Part shown: positions 20,380 to 31,540 of the stretch, in pieces
How the letters are laid out: each line of letters starts with the position of its first letter
Numbering within the stretch: position 1 is the stretch's first letter
Assembly: GCF_905147365.1 (NCBI RefSeq)
Contig: NC_056423.1
Coordinates: 13,062,501 to 13,126,500 of the forward strand
DNA length: 64,000 nt
From: Aricia agestis
Lineage: Eukaryota; Arthropoda; Insecta; Lepidoptera; Lycaenidae
Reading direction: 5' to 3'
Position numbers and translations under genes: made by a program
Notes under the pieces: generated by a model
The model's input: only the letters and a program-made list of their open reading frames with translations
Told to the model about the DNA's origin: nothing
The model's database searches: none

Positions 20380-20860
20380 TTTTTTTTGGGATCGCAGGGG
20401 AAACCCATTATGGGTGCCCCGGGATGGGGATGTGCCTCAGTTAGCTGAAGCACCTCGGGGGTATGTGGGACTCTTACCCACTAAAACCACCTGCGGTTTG
20501 CCTTCAGCCGTATACGGAGGGATGTCCTGGATCTGTCATACACAGAACTCTCTCCACGACCGGCCGGTCTACCTCAAAAGGGACGGTCCACCAAAGTAAG
20601 GGAATGCTTCGGCAAACTGAAGCGTTCACCTCGGCGCCGGGACTAGCTAAGCCGGGCAGGTTCGCCTCCGCACTCCCGTCCTACGCCGGCGGAGCGGAAC
20701 GGAGGATGGGTCATCCTCTCTGTTCCGCTCCGCGGCCTCTTTCTGCAAAAGGACGGTTTCGCAGAAAGAGACCGCCGCCTGCCAGGCCTCATCGCTCTCG
20801 AGCATGCAGCGAACCATGCTCGAGAGCAAGAGGTCCCGCCCAAGCTTGTAAATGGTGACC
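20380..20860. repeat. GC-rich repeat with three successive hairpins
   Basis: An island of high GC in AT-rich surroundings, with the CCCCGGGATGGGG style of lepidopteran LINE tails. Three perfect or near-perfect stems follow one another: 20689-20733 (12 bp plus 8 bp with a 2 nt bulge), 20737-20770 (CTCTTTCTGC with its exact complement) and 20795-20826 (CTCTCGAGCATG with its exact complement, 8 nt loop). Frames crossing it have no family resemblance. Confidence 0.6.
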
Positions 20861-20988
20861 TGCTCAGTTTAAGCCAACCAGTAGTATGCAAAATAGTAAA
20901 AATAATCTCACGACTATTGGCATACAAAGTAAGCCAATTTGTTAAGTTCCCGGAACCCACTATTAAAAGAAAATTTTACCAACAATCT

Positions 20989-21476
20989 TCTTTTTTTTTT
21001 ATTAAATAAGGGGGCAAACGAGCAAACGGGTCACCTGATGGTAAGCAACTACCGTCGCCCATGGACACTCGCAACATCAGAAGAGCTGCAGGTGCGTTGC
21101 CGGCCTTTTAGGAGGGAATACGCTCTTTTCTTGAAGGTTTGCAGGTCGTATCAGGTGACAGTTCATTCCAGAGTTTTACAGTGCGCGGTAGAAAGTTACG
21201 CGAAAAACGCACTGTGAAAGACTGCCACTCATCAAGGTGATGAGGATGGTATGTTTTTCGCGTGGGACGGTAGCGAAAAGTTGCAGGTGGTATGATTCCG
21301 AACAATTCCTCAGAGCACTCCCCGTGATACAACCGATAGAGGATGCAGAGTGAAGCTACATCTCGGCGTAATTCCAGGGGGTCTAAGCTGTTTGAAACAC
21401 TAGGGCAGTCAACAATTCGAGCAGCCCTTCGTTGGATATGATCCAGAGGGAGCAGTTGGTATTTTGGCGCGATGAG
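20989..21476 (-). pseudogene. 5'-truncated LINE (Jockey/CR1-like), C-terminal RT and tail
   Basis: The minus strand encodes LDHIQRRAARIVDCPSVS, SLCILYRLYHGECSEELFGI and RFSRNFLPRTVKLWNELSPD, the C-terminus of an insect LINE reverse transcriptase, ending SRKERIPS near 21108. The 3' UTR follows leftward with the lepidopteran motif GCAAACGGGTCACCTGATGG and a poly(A) tail seen as T10 at 20991-21000. Truncated upstream, as LINE copies usually are. The BEL/Pao element entered it at ATGAG (21472-21476). Confidence 0.78.
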
Positions 21477-21811
21477 TGTTGCGGATTGGCACAAAAGGTT
21501 TAAGTTTTTAAGGTTTTTTATTATAGTGTCAATTGCTAAAGTTTAAAAAATAGAACGACAAGAAAAAATTGTGAGGAACGACGTGTCTGAATGTATAATC
21601 CCCGCAAATTGCTAATGCGCCTGGCCGCCATTTTGATGATGTAATATCGTGAGTCGTGACATTGAACACTCAGTACCGTTAGCAACACCGGCCGGCAAGT
21701 ACGCGTATCGAGTTGTGAATTGTGACAACGCACATTTTTATTGTTATTTTTTCTTGTTACCTTGTTTTGTTTGCTGCTATTTTTGTAAAGTTTTGTAATG
21801 TTAGAGTTAAA

Positions 21812-23260
21812 ATGAGTAGGAAAATACTTCACAGTCGTGCTCGTGAAATTGTTCTTAAAGTGGACGATTATTTTGAAAAAGAGAAGGAGGAATCTAAGGT
21901 ACTACTTCAAAATATAACTCGATCCCTCAAAAATGCATCTGACACTAGTGATGACGTAGTTATGCCGAAGTCAATTTTAGTTGAAATTTCAAAACATTTA
22001 CAACATACAACCAAGGTCACACAGCGTGTATTGAGCGCTACAGGGATAGCAAAAAATACAGTGGCAAAATTAAGGCGCGAAAAAAAAATTGCTACGGCTA
22101 GCGGCAGTAAAATTAAAACGCCAATTTAAAAAAAAGGGGCAAAAAAGAGTTTTTGGACGGATTTGCACTATCAGCATTGAGAAATATTATTACTTCTATG
22201 TACACAGTCCGCAAAGAAATACCCACTATGCGCAAAATTATAGCTGCTGCTAGACAAGATTTAGATTATAGAGGAAGTGAGACTACTTTACGTAAAAAAA
22301 TGAAAAGCAGTCTAGGGTATCGATTTAAAAAATGTAGCCAAAAGAGATTAGTGTTGATTGAAAGACCCAATATTCAAGCTTGGAGGGCTAAGTGTTTACG
22401 CCGCATGAAAGAAAATGATTCACTTGGCGCTGACAAAAAACAAGTATTTTATTTAGATGAGACCTGGATCCACGCCCACTACACAAAGCTGTTGGCAGTC
22501 TGCTACGGATGTTGGAGTGAGAAAGAACGATAGCCCTGGTCGCCGCTGGATAATCGTTCACGCTGGGAGTGAGTCAGGATTTGTGGATAACGCACTTTTA
22601 ATGTTTAAAGCAAATACAAAAACCGGTGATTATCACGATCAAATGAATGATGAAAATTTTACAAAATGGTTACAAGAAAAGATAATGCCCAACATACCCC
22701 CTAACAGTATTATTGTGATGGACAATGCCCCCTACCACAGTAAAGAGGACGATAGAACTCCCAACATGAGTGCAAGAAAACAAGTGATGGTTGAGTGGCT
22801 CCAAGCACGTAATATTGAGTTTCCCGAACACTACACGAAACCGGAATTGTATTTGTTAATAAAAAACCACAAACCGCCGAAAAAATATATCGTAGATAAA
22901 TTAATTACTGACCATGGCCACGAAATAGTAAGACTGCCACCCTATAACTGCGACCTCAATCCCATTGAGTATATATGGCACCTCGTAAAACAAAGAGTTT
23001 CTGACAAGAATGTAGAACAGTTGGAGAGTAAGGTAGAGCAATTAACTTTGGAGGCTTTGCAGTCAATTACTCCTGATGATTGGAAAAAGGAGTTAAATCA
23101 TGTGAAGAGGCTTGAAGAAGAATACTGGCGTAAAGATAGATTAGTAGATGAATTATTCATCATCAACACTGGAGATGATAGTGAATCAGAGACAACAGAC
23201 TCACAAACCGATTCTGAATCTGATTTAGATTATATGAGTGGAGTTGAAGAGTTAGGTTAG
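21812..23260 (+). pseudogene. Tc1/mariner-type transposase, two frameshifts
   Basis: Starts MSRKILHSRAREIVLKVDDY (21812). Homeodomain-like part ITRSL...ATGIAKNTVAKLRREK, then a one-base shift in the A8 run at 22128-22135 and a second shift near 22490. DDE motifs: FYLDETWIHAHYT, VMDNAPYHSKEDD and LPPYNCDLNPIEYIW. Counting residues, 81 lie between the second Asp and the Glu, because an extra block (MVEWLQARNIEFPEHYTKPE onward) is inserted before the Glu. This is near the reported DD82E/Sailor group. The C-terminus is acidic and Ser-rich (about 23170-23240). Shifts make the copy inactive unless they are sequence errors. Confidence 0.85.
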
Positions 23261-23350
23261 GTTAGATTTTAAAAATTATGTGCCAATAAACGTTGAAAAT
23301 TATTGAAACATTTGGTTTTATTTTTAAAAGTTCCATACAATTATTATATA

Positions 23351-23589
23351 TAGGGTGTCTCAGTAAGAGTGCACTTTTTGACGTAGGTACCGGTCGGTCT
23401 GATCATTTGGCGAAGTTTGCGAGCGGTTTCAGCGTAACTTTCCCTAGTTTTGTAATGAGTTTTCACAATCATAACGCATTTTTCTTTTGAAAAGCGTTCC
23501 ATTTTTAATATTCAGAATAAGAGCTGACACCAAGTTACCAAAAAAATATATCCAAATTTAAAAATGCATTCTTACTGAGACAGCCTTTA
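23351..23589. repeat. MITE-like inverted repeat, GTCTCAGTAAGA type
   Basis: TAGGGTGTCTCAGTAAGAGT at 23351 pairs with the complement CTTACTGAGACAGCCTTTA ending at 23589; a third, partial copy GCTGTCTCAGTAAGAATGCA follows at about 23600. It lies in the 3' part of the mariner-like element after the transposase stop. Confidence 0.65.
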
Positions 23590-23853
23590 TTTAAATAAAT
23601 GCTGTCTCAGTAAGAATGCACTTTTACCCGATCTTATTGAAGATCATAAATAATTAAAAAAATATTATTTATATAAAATTAACTACCTACTTATTAGAAT
23701 TTTTTGTTAGCTGTACTTGTTGCGGGTGACGTCACGTGGGTGTTAATTAGACAAGGTTCCAGCGCATTAGCAACTTGCGGGGATTATAATATTGGTTTTG
23801 AACCTGAAATAAATAAGAATTATTAAGTATATGTGTTTATTATCAACATAAAG

Positions 23854-23861
23854 TGGCGACC
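23854..23861 (+). promoter_or_regulatory. Primer-binding-site-like sequence after the 5' LTR
   Basis: TGGCGACCGTGAGGCG begins 5 bp after the LTR end at 23848. TGG starts complement the CCA tail of a tRNA primer. Confidence 0.6.
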
Positions 23862-23912
23862 GTGAGGCGAAAAACCATTAGAGAAAAATACGTAAAACAT
23901 TGAGATTTCAGA

Positions 23913-24359
23913 ATGAGTATATTGGTTTGGGAGAAACAGAGGTCTCAATTGAGGCGTATTTTTAACAGGCACGTTATACAAATCAGCAAAAGTGATGTGA
24001 TAGAGGATGCCGATTTGGAGTTCCTCCAAACAAAAGCATCTGAGTTGTCGAGACTAGACGAAAATATACAAGATGTCATGTTACAAGACTCGGATTGCGA
24101 AGAAGAAATTCTAAACAACAAATTTGACGAGAGCCAGAAATATCAGCTCCAGTGGATTAAAATAAAACATTACAAAAAAGGGCCAAAGGTAACACAAGGC
24201 GATCCAGATTTGGACTCACAAGCTAACCGAAGACTAAATATGTCTACTGCTAAGAAGTTAGAGAATGTTAAGAAAACTGAGGAAGAAGAAATAATAGCAA
24301 GCGAGTTAAGTAGAGATGTAACTGTTTATGTAGAAAGTAATAGATACATTCAGAAGTAA
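23913..24359 (+). pseudogene. BEL/Pao gag, N-terminal part
   Basis: ATG 60 bp after the primer site opens 148 codons: basic start (WEKQRSQLRRIFNRH), then FLQTKASELSRLDENIQDVM and DESQKYQLQWIKIKHYK. The L-x-x-L-D-x-x-I...W-x-x-I-K pattern matches N-termini of BEL/Pao Gag (DUF1759 region). It ends in Lys/Glu-rich sequence (ENVKKTEEEEIIASELS) that may already belong to a later part of the polyprotein joined by deletion. Confidence 0.6.
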
Positions 24360-24369
24360 GCTATTATAT

Positions 24370-24905
24370 TTTAGCAAATATAGGAAGATAGTAAGGTTAG
24401 TAGCTACATTACTAAGAATGAGTCAAAGAATAAGACAAAAATAAAATACCAAGTCGACAAATATTTGCTATGAAGAGTATAAGAATACTGAAGAGACTAT
24501 AATAAAGATAGTACAGAAAGATACTTATACAGTAAAAATAAGAAATAAGGAGTTACTAACAATAGAAATAGATCAGATTATTACAGTAAATACAAGATTA
24601 ACATATAGTGGAGAAGATAGAGATTTTATGTATCCAATTTTGATGCCAGGAAAGAATGAGTTGTTTTATCGAAAGACTCAACAAAAACATAAGGATATGC
24701 ATCATGCTGGAACACAAACAATGATGGGTGAATTAAGAAACACTTACTAGATTACAGATATATACTATACGGAGATACAGAGATTATTAAAGAAAGTTGT
24801 TTCAGAATGTCAAGTCTGTAAGAGATTTAAAGCGAAACATTATGAAGCACCACTACCACCAGTAGAACGCATAGTGGCTACAGCCCCGTTTGAAGTAACA
24901 GCACC
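24370..24905 (+). pseudogene. BEL/Pao pol 3' fragment (RNase H end and integrase zinc finger)
   Basis: Plus-strand pieces read FSKYRKIVRLVATLLRMSQ, then YPILMPGKNELFYRKT, HKDMHHAGTQTMMGELRNTY followed by a stop (24748-24750), VVSECQVCKRFKAKHYEAPL and ATAPFEVT. This is the H-x4-H-A-G...C-x2-C integrase N-terminus of Pao-type elements. It breaks off before the integrase core at about 24905. Confidence 0.75.
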
Positions 24906-25174
24906 TGCCGCGCCGTGGCGGGGAGGGTGGTTCCCACTAGTCGAGATCTCTGCAGTTTCGCAGGAGTACTACAATAATTTACCAGCAGTCTCCGGGCATT
25001 TTTTAACATTTTTTAAATTAGGAGACAAAACTTATTTAGTTATTAGGTTGTTTATAAGAATTGTTTTTTATAAGCATATTTTTTGAAATAGGTTTGGATG
25101 AAGTTAGTTAATATGTTATACTCGTATTATAGGATAATATAGATATCATGCACCTGTTTTCTCCCCCGGGAGTG

Positions 25175-25353
25175 TGTTGCGGATTGGCACAAAAGGTTTA
25201 AGTTTTTAAGGTTTTTTATTATAGTGTCAATTGCCAAAGTTTAAAAAATAGAAAGACAAGAAAAATTTGTGAGGATCGACGTGTCTGAATATAATATTGG
25301 TTTTGAACCTGAAATAAATAAGAATTATTAAGTATATGTGTTTATTCACGACA
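25175..25353 (+). repeat. 3' LTR of the BEL/Pao element
   Basis: 179 bp, TGTTGCGG...CACGACA, followed by the target duplicate ATGAG. It is the intact counterpart of the split 5' LTR. Confidence 0.88.
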
Positions 25354-25358
25354 ATGAG

Positions 25359-25589
25359 AACAATATTATTGAAAACGTAAGTAAATGTTATATTAAAGAC
25401 AAACAACTTATTAAGTTTTTGATAAATTCAGTGGGGGGATGTATTTCAATCATACAAGTTTATATTTCAATAAAATACGATCCCACTGCCTATTGTTGGC
25501 ACATAAAGGCGGCCATTATAACGTCATTGACCTCCGTGTATGTCGTAATTCTCGGATGCTAACTATGGGTGGATAAGACATATATGATT
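25359..25589. other. Spacer
   Basis: No gene or repeat recognised in 230 bp. Confidence 0.4.
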
Positions 25590-25800
25590 TTTTATGCATG
25601 TATTTTTATCAAGTTATAATCAATACGATTTTGTTATTTATGATCTAGAGAACAAGACTACATTCATAACTCGACATATTTTTTTGTCTGTTTGACTTAC
25701 ATATTATGAGTTAGGAATATTTCTGCATGCACTTAATTTTTATTTTGAATTTGTGTTTATTTGTGCATTATGAGTTTTCCTTTCCTTCCCTACAGAATAT

Positions 25801-28038
25801 GGAGCAGGTGCAGCCGCTTGAGGGGCCACTCCACGTCAGGAGGCAAAGAAATCTGCCGGCCTCGAGGCCACCATCTGATGGGTATTATTTTTTCAAATTA
25901 AATAATAATTATAGTGTTTTATTTCTTTTAGTAACAAATTTAACTCTTCTTTTTGTAGATACCAATCTTTGTGGTCCTCCGTGGAGGATATTATCGAGGC
26001 CTCAGCTGAGGAGGCTCCACCTTCTCCAAGTGTGTAAGTATTATACTGCCTTATTTTTGAACGTTTAAACACAATTAGTTATCTGTTGTAAAAAATAAAA
26101 TATGAAATAATAATATGTACTTGTATTTGCAGATATGTTGAATGTCAAACAACAACGGTGGCCGAGGCGGAAAGTACCGCTAACAAGCGACCTGCGTGAG
26201 TTTTTATATTATTTGTTTCTAAAATTCTGTTATGGAAGGAGAAAAATATAAGCATTATATTATACTGTTTGTTATTACAGGAATACCGTCTCGGCTCACG
26301 CATCAAAGCGGCGCTTGTGAGTTTAAAATTAAGCGAAATTATGTTCATTCTTTAAGTATAGTTTGCATGCGGCCAACAATGGCTCACAGCTTGAAAAACT
26401 TTTCACACAAGGCCCCTACGAGCCAGCACTGTCCGCCCGTCGTATTTGCCGCCAGTGTTAGCTTCATGCAAACTATCCATTAGTCACATAATATTAATAT
26501 TTCACTATTTTTTCTTCTAAGGACTTCATCTGTCGCCGGGCCTTCGTCGGCACATTTCGTCGCCCTGACAGAAGAACAAATTGACTTCTTTGTTAATTTT
26601 GGTAAGTCATAACTTTTCTTTTAGATCTATCTTTTTAGAAAATAAGCTTAAAAGCGAACTTTAATTATAATATTACTTTAAAATCATTAGTCTATCTAAA
26701 GCATTCTTATCAACGCTTCCAAATTTTGGCCACAGTCTCTTTTACGTTTAAATGTGAATATGTCTGTAATATGCTAATTAATGACACAGGCAGTGACGAT
26801 GAAATGTCCGACGATGACGACGACGAAGAAGATAATATGGCTCAGCAGCCCGTGTTCGTGCCCAGGGCTGCGAGAATTTTTATGCCGGAGGGAAATGAGG
26901 CCGAGGAGGTGTTGCCGTCAGCTGATGTTAACATCAGTTTTGATTGGCCACCTCTTCCTTCCTCTTTCCCTCAGCCCGAGCCAAGGGTCGAACGCGAGCC
27001 AGAACCCAGCGCCGAAATAGGACCGGATAAGTTTGATTTTAGGTGGAGAGGGTTTTCTTCGGTGAACTTGCCCGAAGTAAGGCGGGAACCTTTCTGTGGG
27101 CTTAGTGGTCCCACGTCACGATTTGCGAGCCCATATGACGCATTTACTGGATACTAAATCATGGAGCACATAGCCGTCGAAACCAACCGATACGCACAAC
27201 AGTTGGTGACGGCTATGTTGCACGAGGGAACCCTTGGCCCAAGAAGCCGTATTACTTCTTGGCGAGACACGGACGCGGACGAGCTATACGTGTTTTTCGC
27301 TGTAATCCTGGCAACCGGGATTATAGTGAAATCACGTATAGAGACCTACTGGAGCTCTGACCAGGGCATCCTTTCGTCGTCGGGTTCGTTCGTTCGGTAA
27401 TGAGCTACAGTAGGTTCCAGCTCCTGTCAAAGTGCTTACACTTTAGTGACAACAATAATTGTAACCCCAACAACATGACGCGATCAGAAGCGAGACTATT
27501 TTAAAATTCAACTCATCATTGCTCATCTAAATGACAAATTTTCCGGGCTATATGCACTATCTCAAAATATAGCCCTTGACGAAAGTCTAACTCAATGGAA
27601 AGGTTGGTTAGACATAAAACAATACATCCGGAACAAAGCGCTTCAGTGAGTATCAAAACCTACGAAGTATGCGAGTCCAACTGGCTACTTATGGAGGTTT
27701 GAGGTCCACGCAGGGCACGAATTGCCTTCTTATGACACTGTCTGGGACAGTGCCGACCCTGGTCCTAAAACTACTAAACGGTCTGGAGCACAAGGGCCAC
27801 ACTGTCTGGATAAATAATTTCTATAATAGCCCTGCGCTTGCGCGGGAACTAAAAGTACGAGGCTTCGACGAACTAAAAGTACGAGGCTTCGACTGCGTCG
27901 GAACCCTTCGTTTGAACCGCCAGTTTATTCCAACAGAACTGACTAATTTAACCAAAAGAGACTTGACAGTCGGTGAGATGCGAGGCTGCACCTCTGGCGA
28001 TGTTGATCTCATGGTATGGCGAGATAAGAACCTAGTCG
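25801..28038 (+). pseudogene. piggyBac transposase, 5' part (several exons, broken)
   Basis: Small acidic N-terminal exons separated by GT-AG introns (for example acceptor TTCCCTACAG at 25796 with donor at 25879, and exons near 25959-26033, 26134-26196, 26281-26316, 26521-26602, 26789 onward) precede the transposase body. Body motifs: DAFTGY (then a stop), MEHIAVETNRYAQQL, CLHFSDNNN, ALDESLTQWKG, GLEHKGHTVWINNFYNSPAL, RELKVRGFD. The second catalytic Asp of piggyBac (D-N-F/W-Y) is Asn here (INNFYNS). A 24 bp tandem duplication (27846-27893) repeats ELKVRGFD. Stops and shifts at 27157, 27400 and 27500-27670 inactivate it. It is cut by the hAT element at CCCTTATC. Confidence 0.82.
26358..26476. 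repeat. Palindromic MITE, ATAGTTTRCATG type, copy 1
   Basis: ATAGTTTGCATGCGGCCAAC pairs with GTTAGCTTCATGCAAACTAT at the other end, in an intron of the piggyBac transposase. A second copy with the same tips is at 45146-45312. Confidence 0.7.
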
Positions 28039-28405
28039 CCCTTATCCAGTGCTGCCAATTTAGCATTTTTATGGCTAAATTTAGCATTTTACTAAGTGAT
28101 TTGGCATGCATAAATTCAGTTTAGCATATAGCATATTTTTTAGCATTTTAATTGGAAAGCTTATTCACACTTGAATTTCTTAATGCAAACACGAACCCAG
28201 AATAATGCGATGTTTCTGAACGGGACCACAGAGGTCTATACTCTATGATTTGGGGAATCCCCCCTTAGATTGAACTTCATATCGTAATTCGTAGTAGTTT
28301 ATAGCAACAGTTGACATTGTCATCAACGGTACCTTTTGTTTTGTCTGATTTGCATACGTGATTACGTGCGTTGAGAGTTATTAAAAAGAGATTGTAAAAT
28401 TGACA

Positions 28406-28600
28406 ATGCCTCCAAAATACAGCCAACATTACCGTGCAGAATGGGAATTGATATCCGATTTTAAAGAGTGGCGTCAGCCGGTCGAAAGTGATACCACAAA
28501 GGCCTACTGTAAGTATTGCAAGAGTCAGTTAGTGGCAAAATATTTTTGTTTAAAACAACATGCTTCGTCCTCCAAACACCTAAAAGCAATGGAACCTTTA
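28406..28600 (+). pseudogene. hAT transposase, N-terminal zinc-finger exon
   Basis: MPPKYSQHYRAEWELISDF, then AYCKYCKSQLVAKYFCLKQH and SSSKHLKAMEPL. C-x2-C...H-x5-H is a BED-type finger. The Harbinger element splits the codon context right after EPL; the body resumes at 32603. Confidence 0.8.
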
Positions 28601-28872
28601 AGGCTCAACTCACACTGGCACAGAGTCGAAGCGACGCGACGCGTTATATTTTTCAGCCTATAGCATATTCATCTCTATTGTTCCATTATTTAAGTACAAA
28701 TTTGTGCTATGTAAATATGGAAGCGCACGTCGACGCGCGTTGACGCGCGCATTCGCGCTTCGACGCTCGGCTGGAGTCGAGCGGATTCGCGAGTCGCCGC
28801 GCGTTACTCGGCCGCAGTGACGCGTCAGACGCCGACCACTACGGACGGACGACAGTGCTGAACTATACGACA

Positions 28873-31336
28873 ATGGACGAAGATGAAAAATTAATTTTTT
28901 TAGTACAGAAATATGAATGTCTGTTTAACGTCAAGGCGAAAACCTACAGTGATAAAAATTGTAGGAAAAATGCCTGGCAAAAAGTAAGCGGTGAAATGCA
29001 AATTTCTGGTAAGTTCTGTTTATTATTACATTTACATAACATACACAATAGTTATAAAGGGTGTAAAAAAATTAAACCCAGAACCGAAAGTGGGGAACAC
29101 TACTTATCAATGCGAACATTTTCCCTCAAGAAACTATACCTGGGAAATCAAGTTTTTCAGGGATAATTAGGTGCGTAGTTTGTACTCATTTGGTTGTTAT
29201 ATTAACATATTCGTGTTTTGTATCATGCTACCAGCATTTAAAATCGCTAACGAAATCGGTAACAGGGTAAATAACACGAATTGTATGAAATATCATCAAT
29301 TCAAGTATATACTTTGAAACCGATTATCCTGGAAACCCTTGATTTCCCAGGTATGGTTTCTTGGGAAAAAATGTTTGTATTGACGAGTAGTTTTCCCCAC
29401 TTTCGGTTCTGGGGGTAATTTTTTTACACCCTTTATTTTATGTACACGCGATGTAAATCCAATGAAGTATTCAGTTGTGTTTAATAATGTAACATTATGA
29501 CCACTTTTTTAACATCGTGTGATCATTTCGTTTTGCCATGGTACTGCCCCATGCTCGGATATAAAATAAGATTTGAATTTATCTCTGATCACCATGGCAT
29601 TTGACGTAGTTTGGTTATCGACTGACCGCATATTTTGTAATATACTATTACTTGGCAATTGCAAGTTTTCGAGTTCGTCATTTTCTCTTATGTAATTATG
29701 CAAACATGTGCATGCAAGAACCATAGAATCAAGATGCATCGGTTGCATTTTTATTTTTTTTTGAAAAACCTCAAATTTTTGTGACAGGATTCCGAAAGCA
29801 CTTTCTACTAGGCGCCTTGCTCGACTTAAGCGATAATTAAAAATTTTCTTTTCATGATTGTCAGACACCTGATTTCCAGGATATGGTCTCATAATGTGTT
29901 CGGACAAGGGAAATGCTTCGTCTCCTACAAAAACATGTGGCATTTCTTCTATCATACCTGGCAACCTTTTATTAGGCGGTATAGCAATCGTATTATTTTG
30001 TAATCTTTGTCCAAATTTAGAGCTGTTTAATATGCCGCTATCACTGTTACGTCCATATGCTCCAATGTCAACAATAATGAATTTGTACTTTGCGTCAACA
30101 ACGGCTAACAAGACAGTACTGAAATATTTTTTGTAATTAAAGTAGAGACTGCCACTATTCCAGGGAGCCCTTATATTGACGTGTTTACCGTCAATTGCCC
30201 CTATACAATTAGGGAAATTCCATATGGTTCTGAATTCCTCCTCTATTTTAGTCCATAATTCTTGTGTAGGCTTCGGCATAACAAGTGGCTGTAAATATTT
30301 CCATATTGCTGCGCAAACTTCATGTACAATTGTTAAAACAGTGCTGTATCCTACTCGATAACTTTGACCTTAGGCTTGAAAGCTTATCGCCGTAGTCAGA
30401 AATCTGTAACAATTTAAAAAATACACGTAAATAATACATTTTATTAGATTAAAATAAAAGTTACAATTTTGTGTTCCTTTTTCAGAGGCGGAGTGTCAAA
30501 AGCGGTGGAAAAGAATTCGAGATTGCTACAAAAAGGCCATTAGATTAAGGCAATTTAAGAGTGGTTCTGCTAGATCAAATGATAAGCCAATAAGATTTGA
30601 AAAAGAATTGGAGTTTTTAAAACCATACTTGCAGAACAAACCACAGACGTGTAACTTAGATAGCTCCGAAGAAACTGACCTAAACACTGATACCGACACC
30701 AACTTGTCCGCTGCGTTGCCATCTCGACCCGAATCACAATTATCCAACCATTCCGATACTACACGAAAGAAGTCCCAACCACTATCACAAATGTTATTCG
30801 CGCAATATCTGGAAAATAAGAAAAAAGAAGAAGATCCAACAGACACATTTTTTCTCTCTATGTCTAAAACCGTTAAACAGATGCCAATACAAATGCAAGC
30901 GCAACTGAAACGACAGATATTACTTTTAGTAACTGACGCGGAAATAAAAGTTGCTTCCAATGCTTCCTTTCAACCTGAAACAACTAATATCAACCCAAGG
31001 CAAGCAAATACTTCTTCATCCAGTGGCTATACAACAGAACTACGAACCGAATCAGAAAGTCTTCAGCTGCAATCTAATTCCACTAACTATAATGTTAACA
31101 CATATACAATGCAGCCAAATACCGGCTATTATACAATACAGCTACCAACCACTTATACTCCTTCTACAAATACGTCAACCAGTACCAACTGCACAACCAT
31201 TAATCAGTTCGGAAATAGCACTTCTTCGAGCTATCGTATAAAAAATCTCGAGCTGCCACCTTCACCGTACATACCATTGCCGATTGGGATGACGACGCGG
31301 CAACGGAGGGAAGGCGATAATGACTACAGTGAATGA
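28873..31336 (+). CDS. Harbinger accessory DNA-binding protein (MADF domain)
   Basis: Exon 1 28873-29008 and exon 2 30486-31336 join (TCTG|GTAAGT...TTTTTCAG|AGGCG) to 329 codons including the stop, fully open. The N-terminal 90 residues read like a MADF/Myb-SANT domain: FLVQKYECLFNVKAKTYSDK, NAWQKVSGEM, then AECQKRWKRIRDCYKKAI. A Ser/Thr/Asn/Gln-rich tail follows. In PIF/Harbinger elements this partner brings the transposase to the ends and into the nucleus. The intron spans the whole second exon of the minus-strand transposase and a MITE (29056-29434). Confidence 0.82.
29056..29434. repeat. MITE, 379 bp, in the intron of the MADF gene
   Basis: AAAGGGTGTAAAAAAATTA at 29056 is matched by its complement ending at 29434; pairing continues for more than 100 bp on each side (CCCAGAACCGAAAGTGGGGA, ATACCTGGGAAATCAAG). 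Target duplication unclear, possibly TA. Confidence 0.8.
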
Positions 31337-31390
31337 CGTTATGTATGGCTGATGAATGCCCTGATTTATTAATTATTAAACTAAGTAAAC

Positions 31391-31540
31391 AGGGTGGGAC
31401 GGTTCTCCAAAAAATTATAAATACTTATTTTTTGTCATACCTACCTATACTTTCCGGAAATAATGTCATGTAGTTTTTAGCTTAAAATGATGTGATATAT
31501 GCATGCTATCAGTTTCTGGAGAACTGTTCCTTACACCTTG
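31391..31540. repeat. Small MITE-like inverted repeat
   Basis: AGGGTGGGACGGTTCTCCAA and complement GGAGAACTGTTCCTTACACC pair imperfectly across 150 bp, after the MADF stop. Confidence 0.5.

Larger units (their letters stand above)
21596..23786 (+). mobile_element. IS630-Tc1/mariner element, DD81E-type (near DD82E/Sailor)
   Basis: Terminal repeats TAATCCCCGCAAATTGCTAA and complement GGCGC-like end CATTAGCAACTTGCGGGGATTA trimmed at 23786 (about 25 bp, one mismatch). TA at 21594-21595 and at 23787-23788 is the duplicated target; the intact 3' LTR shows the empty site as GTCTGAAT-A-TAATATTGG. Length 2191 bp. The encoded transposase spaces its second Asp and the Glu by 81 residues, unlike the usual 34-41. 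It holds a smaller inverted-repeat insertion at 23351-23589. Confidence 0.88.
21477..23848 (+). repeat. 5' LTR, split by a transposon
   Basis: 21477-21595 is the first 119 bp and 23789-23848 the last 60 bp; both match the 3' LTR at 25175-25353 with few differences. The gap is the mariner-like element. Confidence 0.85.
21477..25353 (+). mobile_element. Deleted BEL/Pao LTR retrotransposon with a mariner-like insertion
   Basis: Two LTRs of the same 179 bp length: 21477-23848 (119 + 60 bp around an insertion) and 25175-25353. Both start TGTTGCGGATTGGCAC and end in ACA. The 5 bp duplication ATGAG flanks the whole element (21472-21476 and 25354-25358). A primer-binding-site-like TGGCGACC follows the 5' LTR. 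Only a gag start and the RNase H-integrase part of pol remain, so about 4 kb or more of the centre is missing. Name BEL/Pao rests on the HAG...C-x2-C-K-R-F integrase motif and duplication size. Confidence 0.85.

Noticed and set aside
20400..20960. Overlapping open frames on both strands in the GC-rich block
   Set aside because: Several frames are open at once because of GC content; no motif in any, and hairpin structure explains the composition better.
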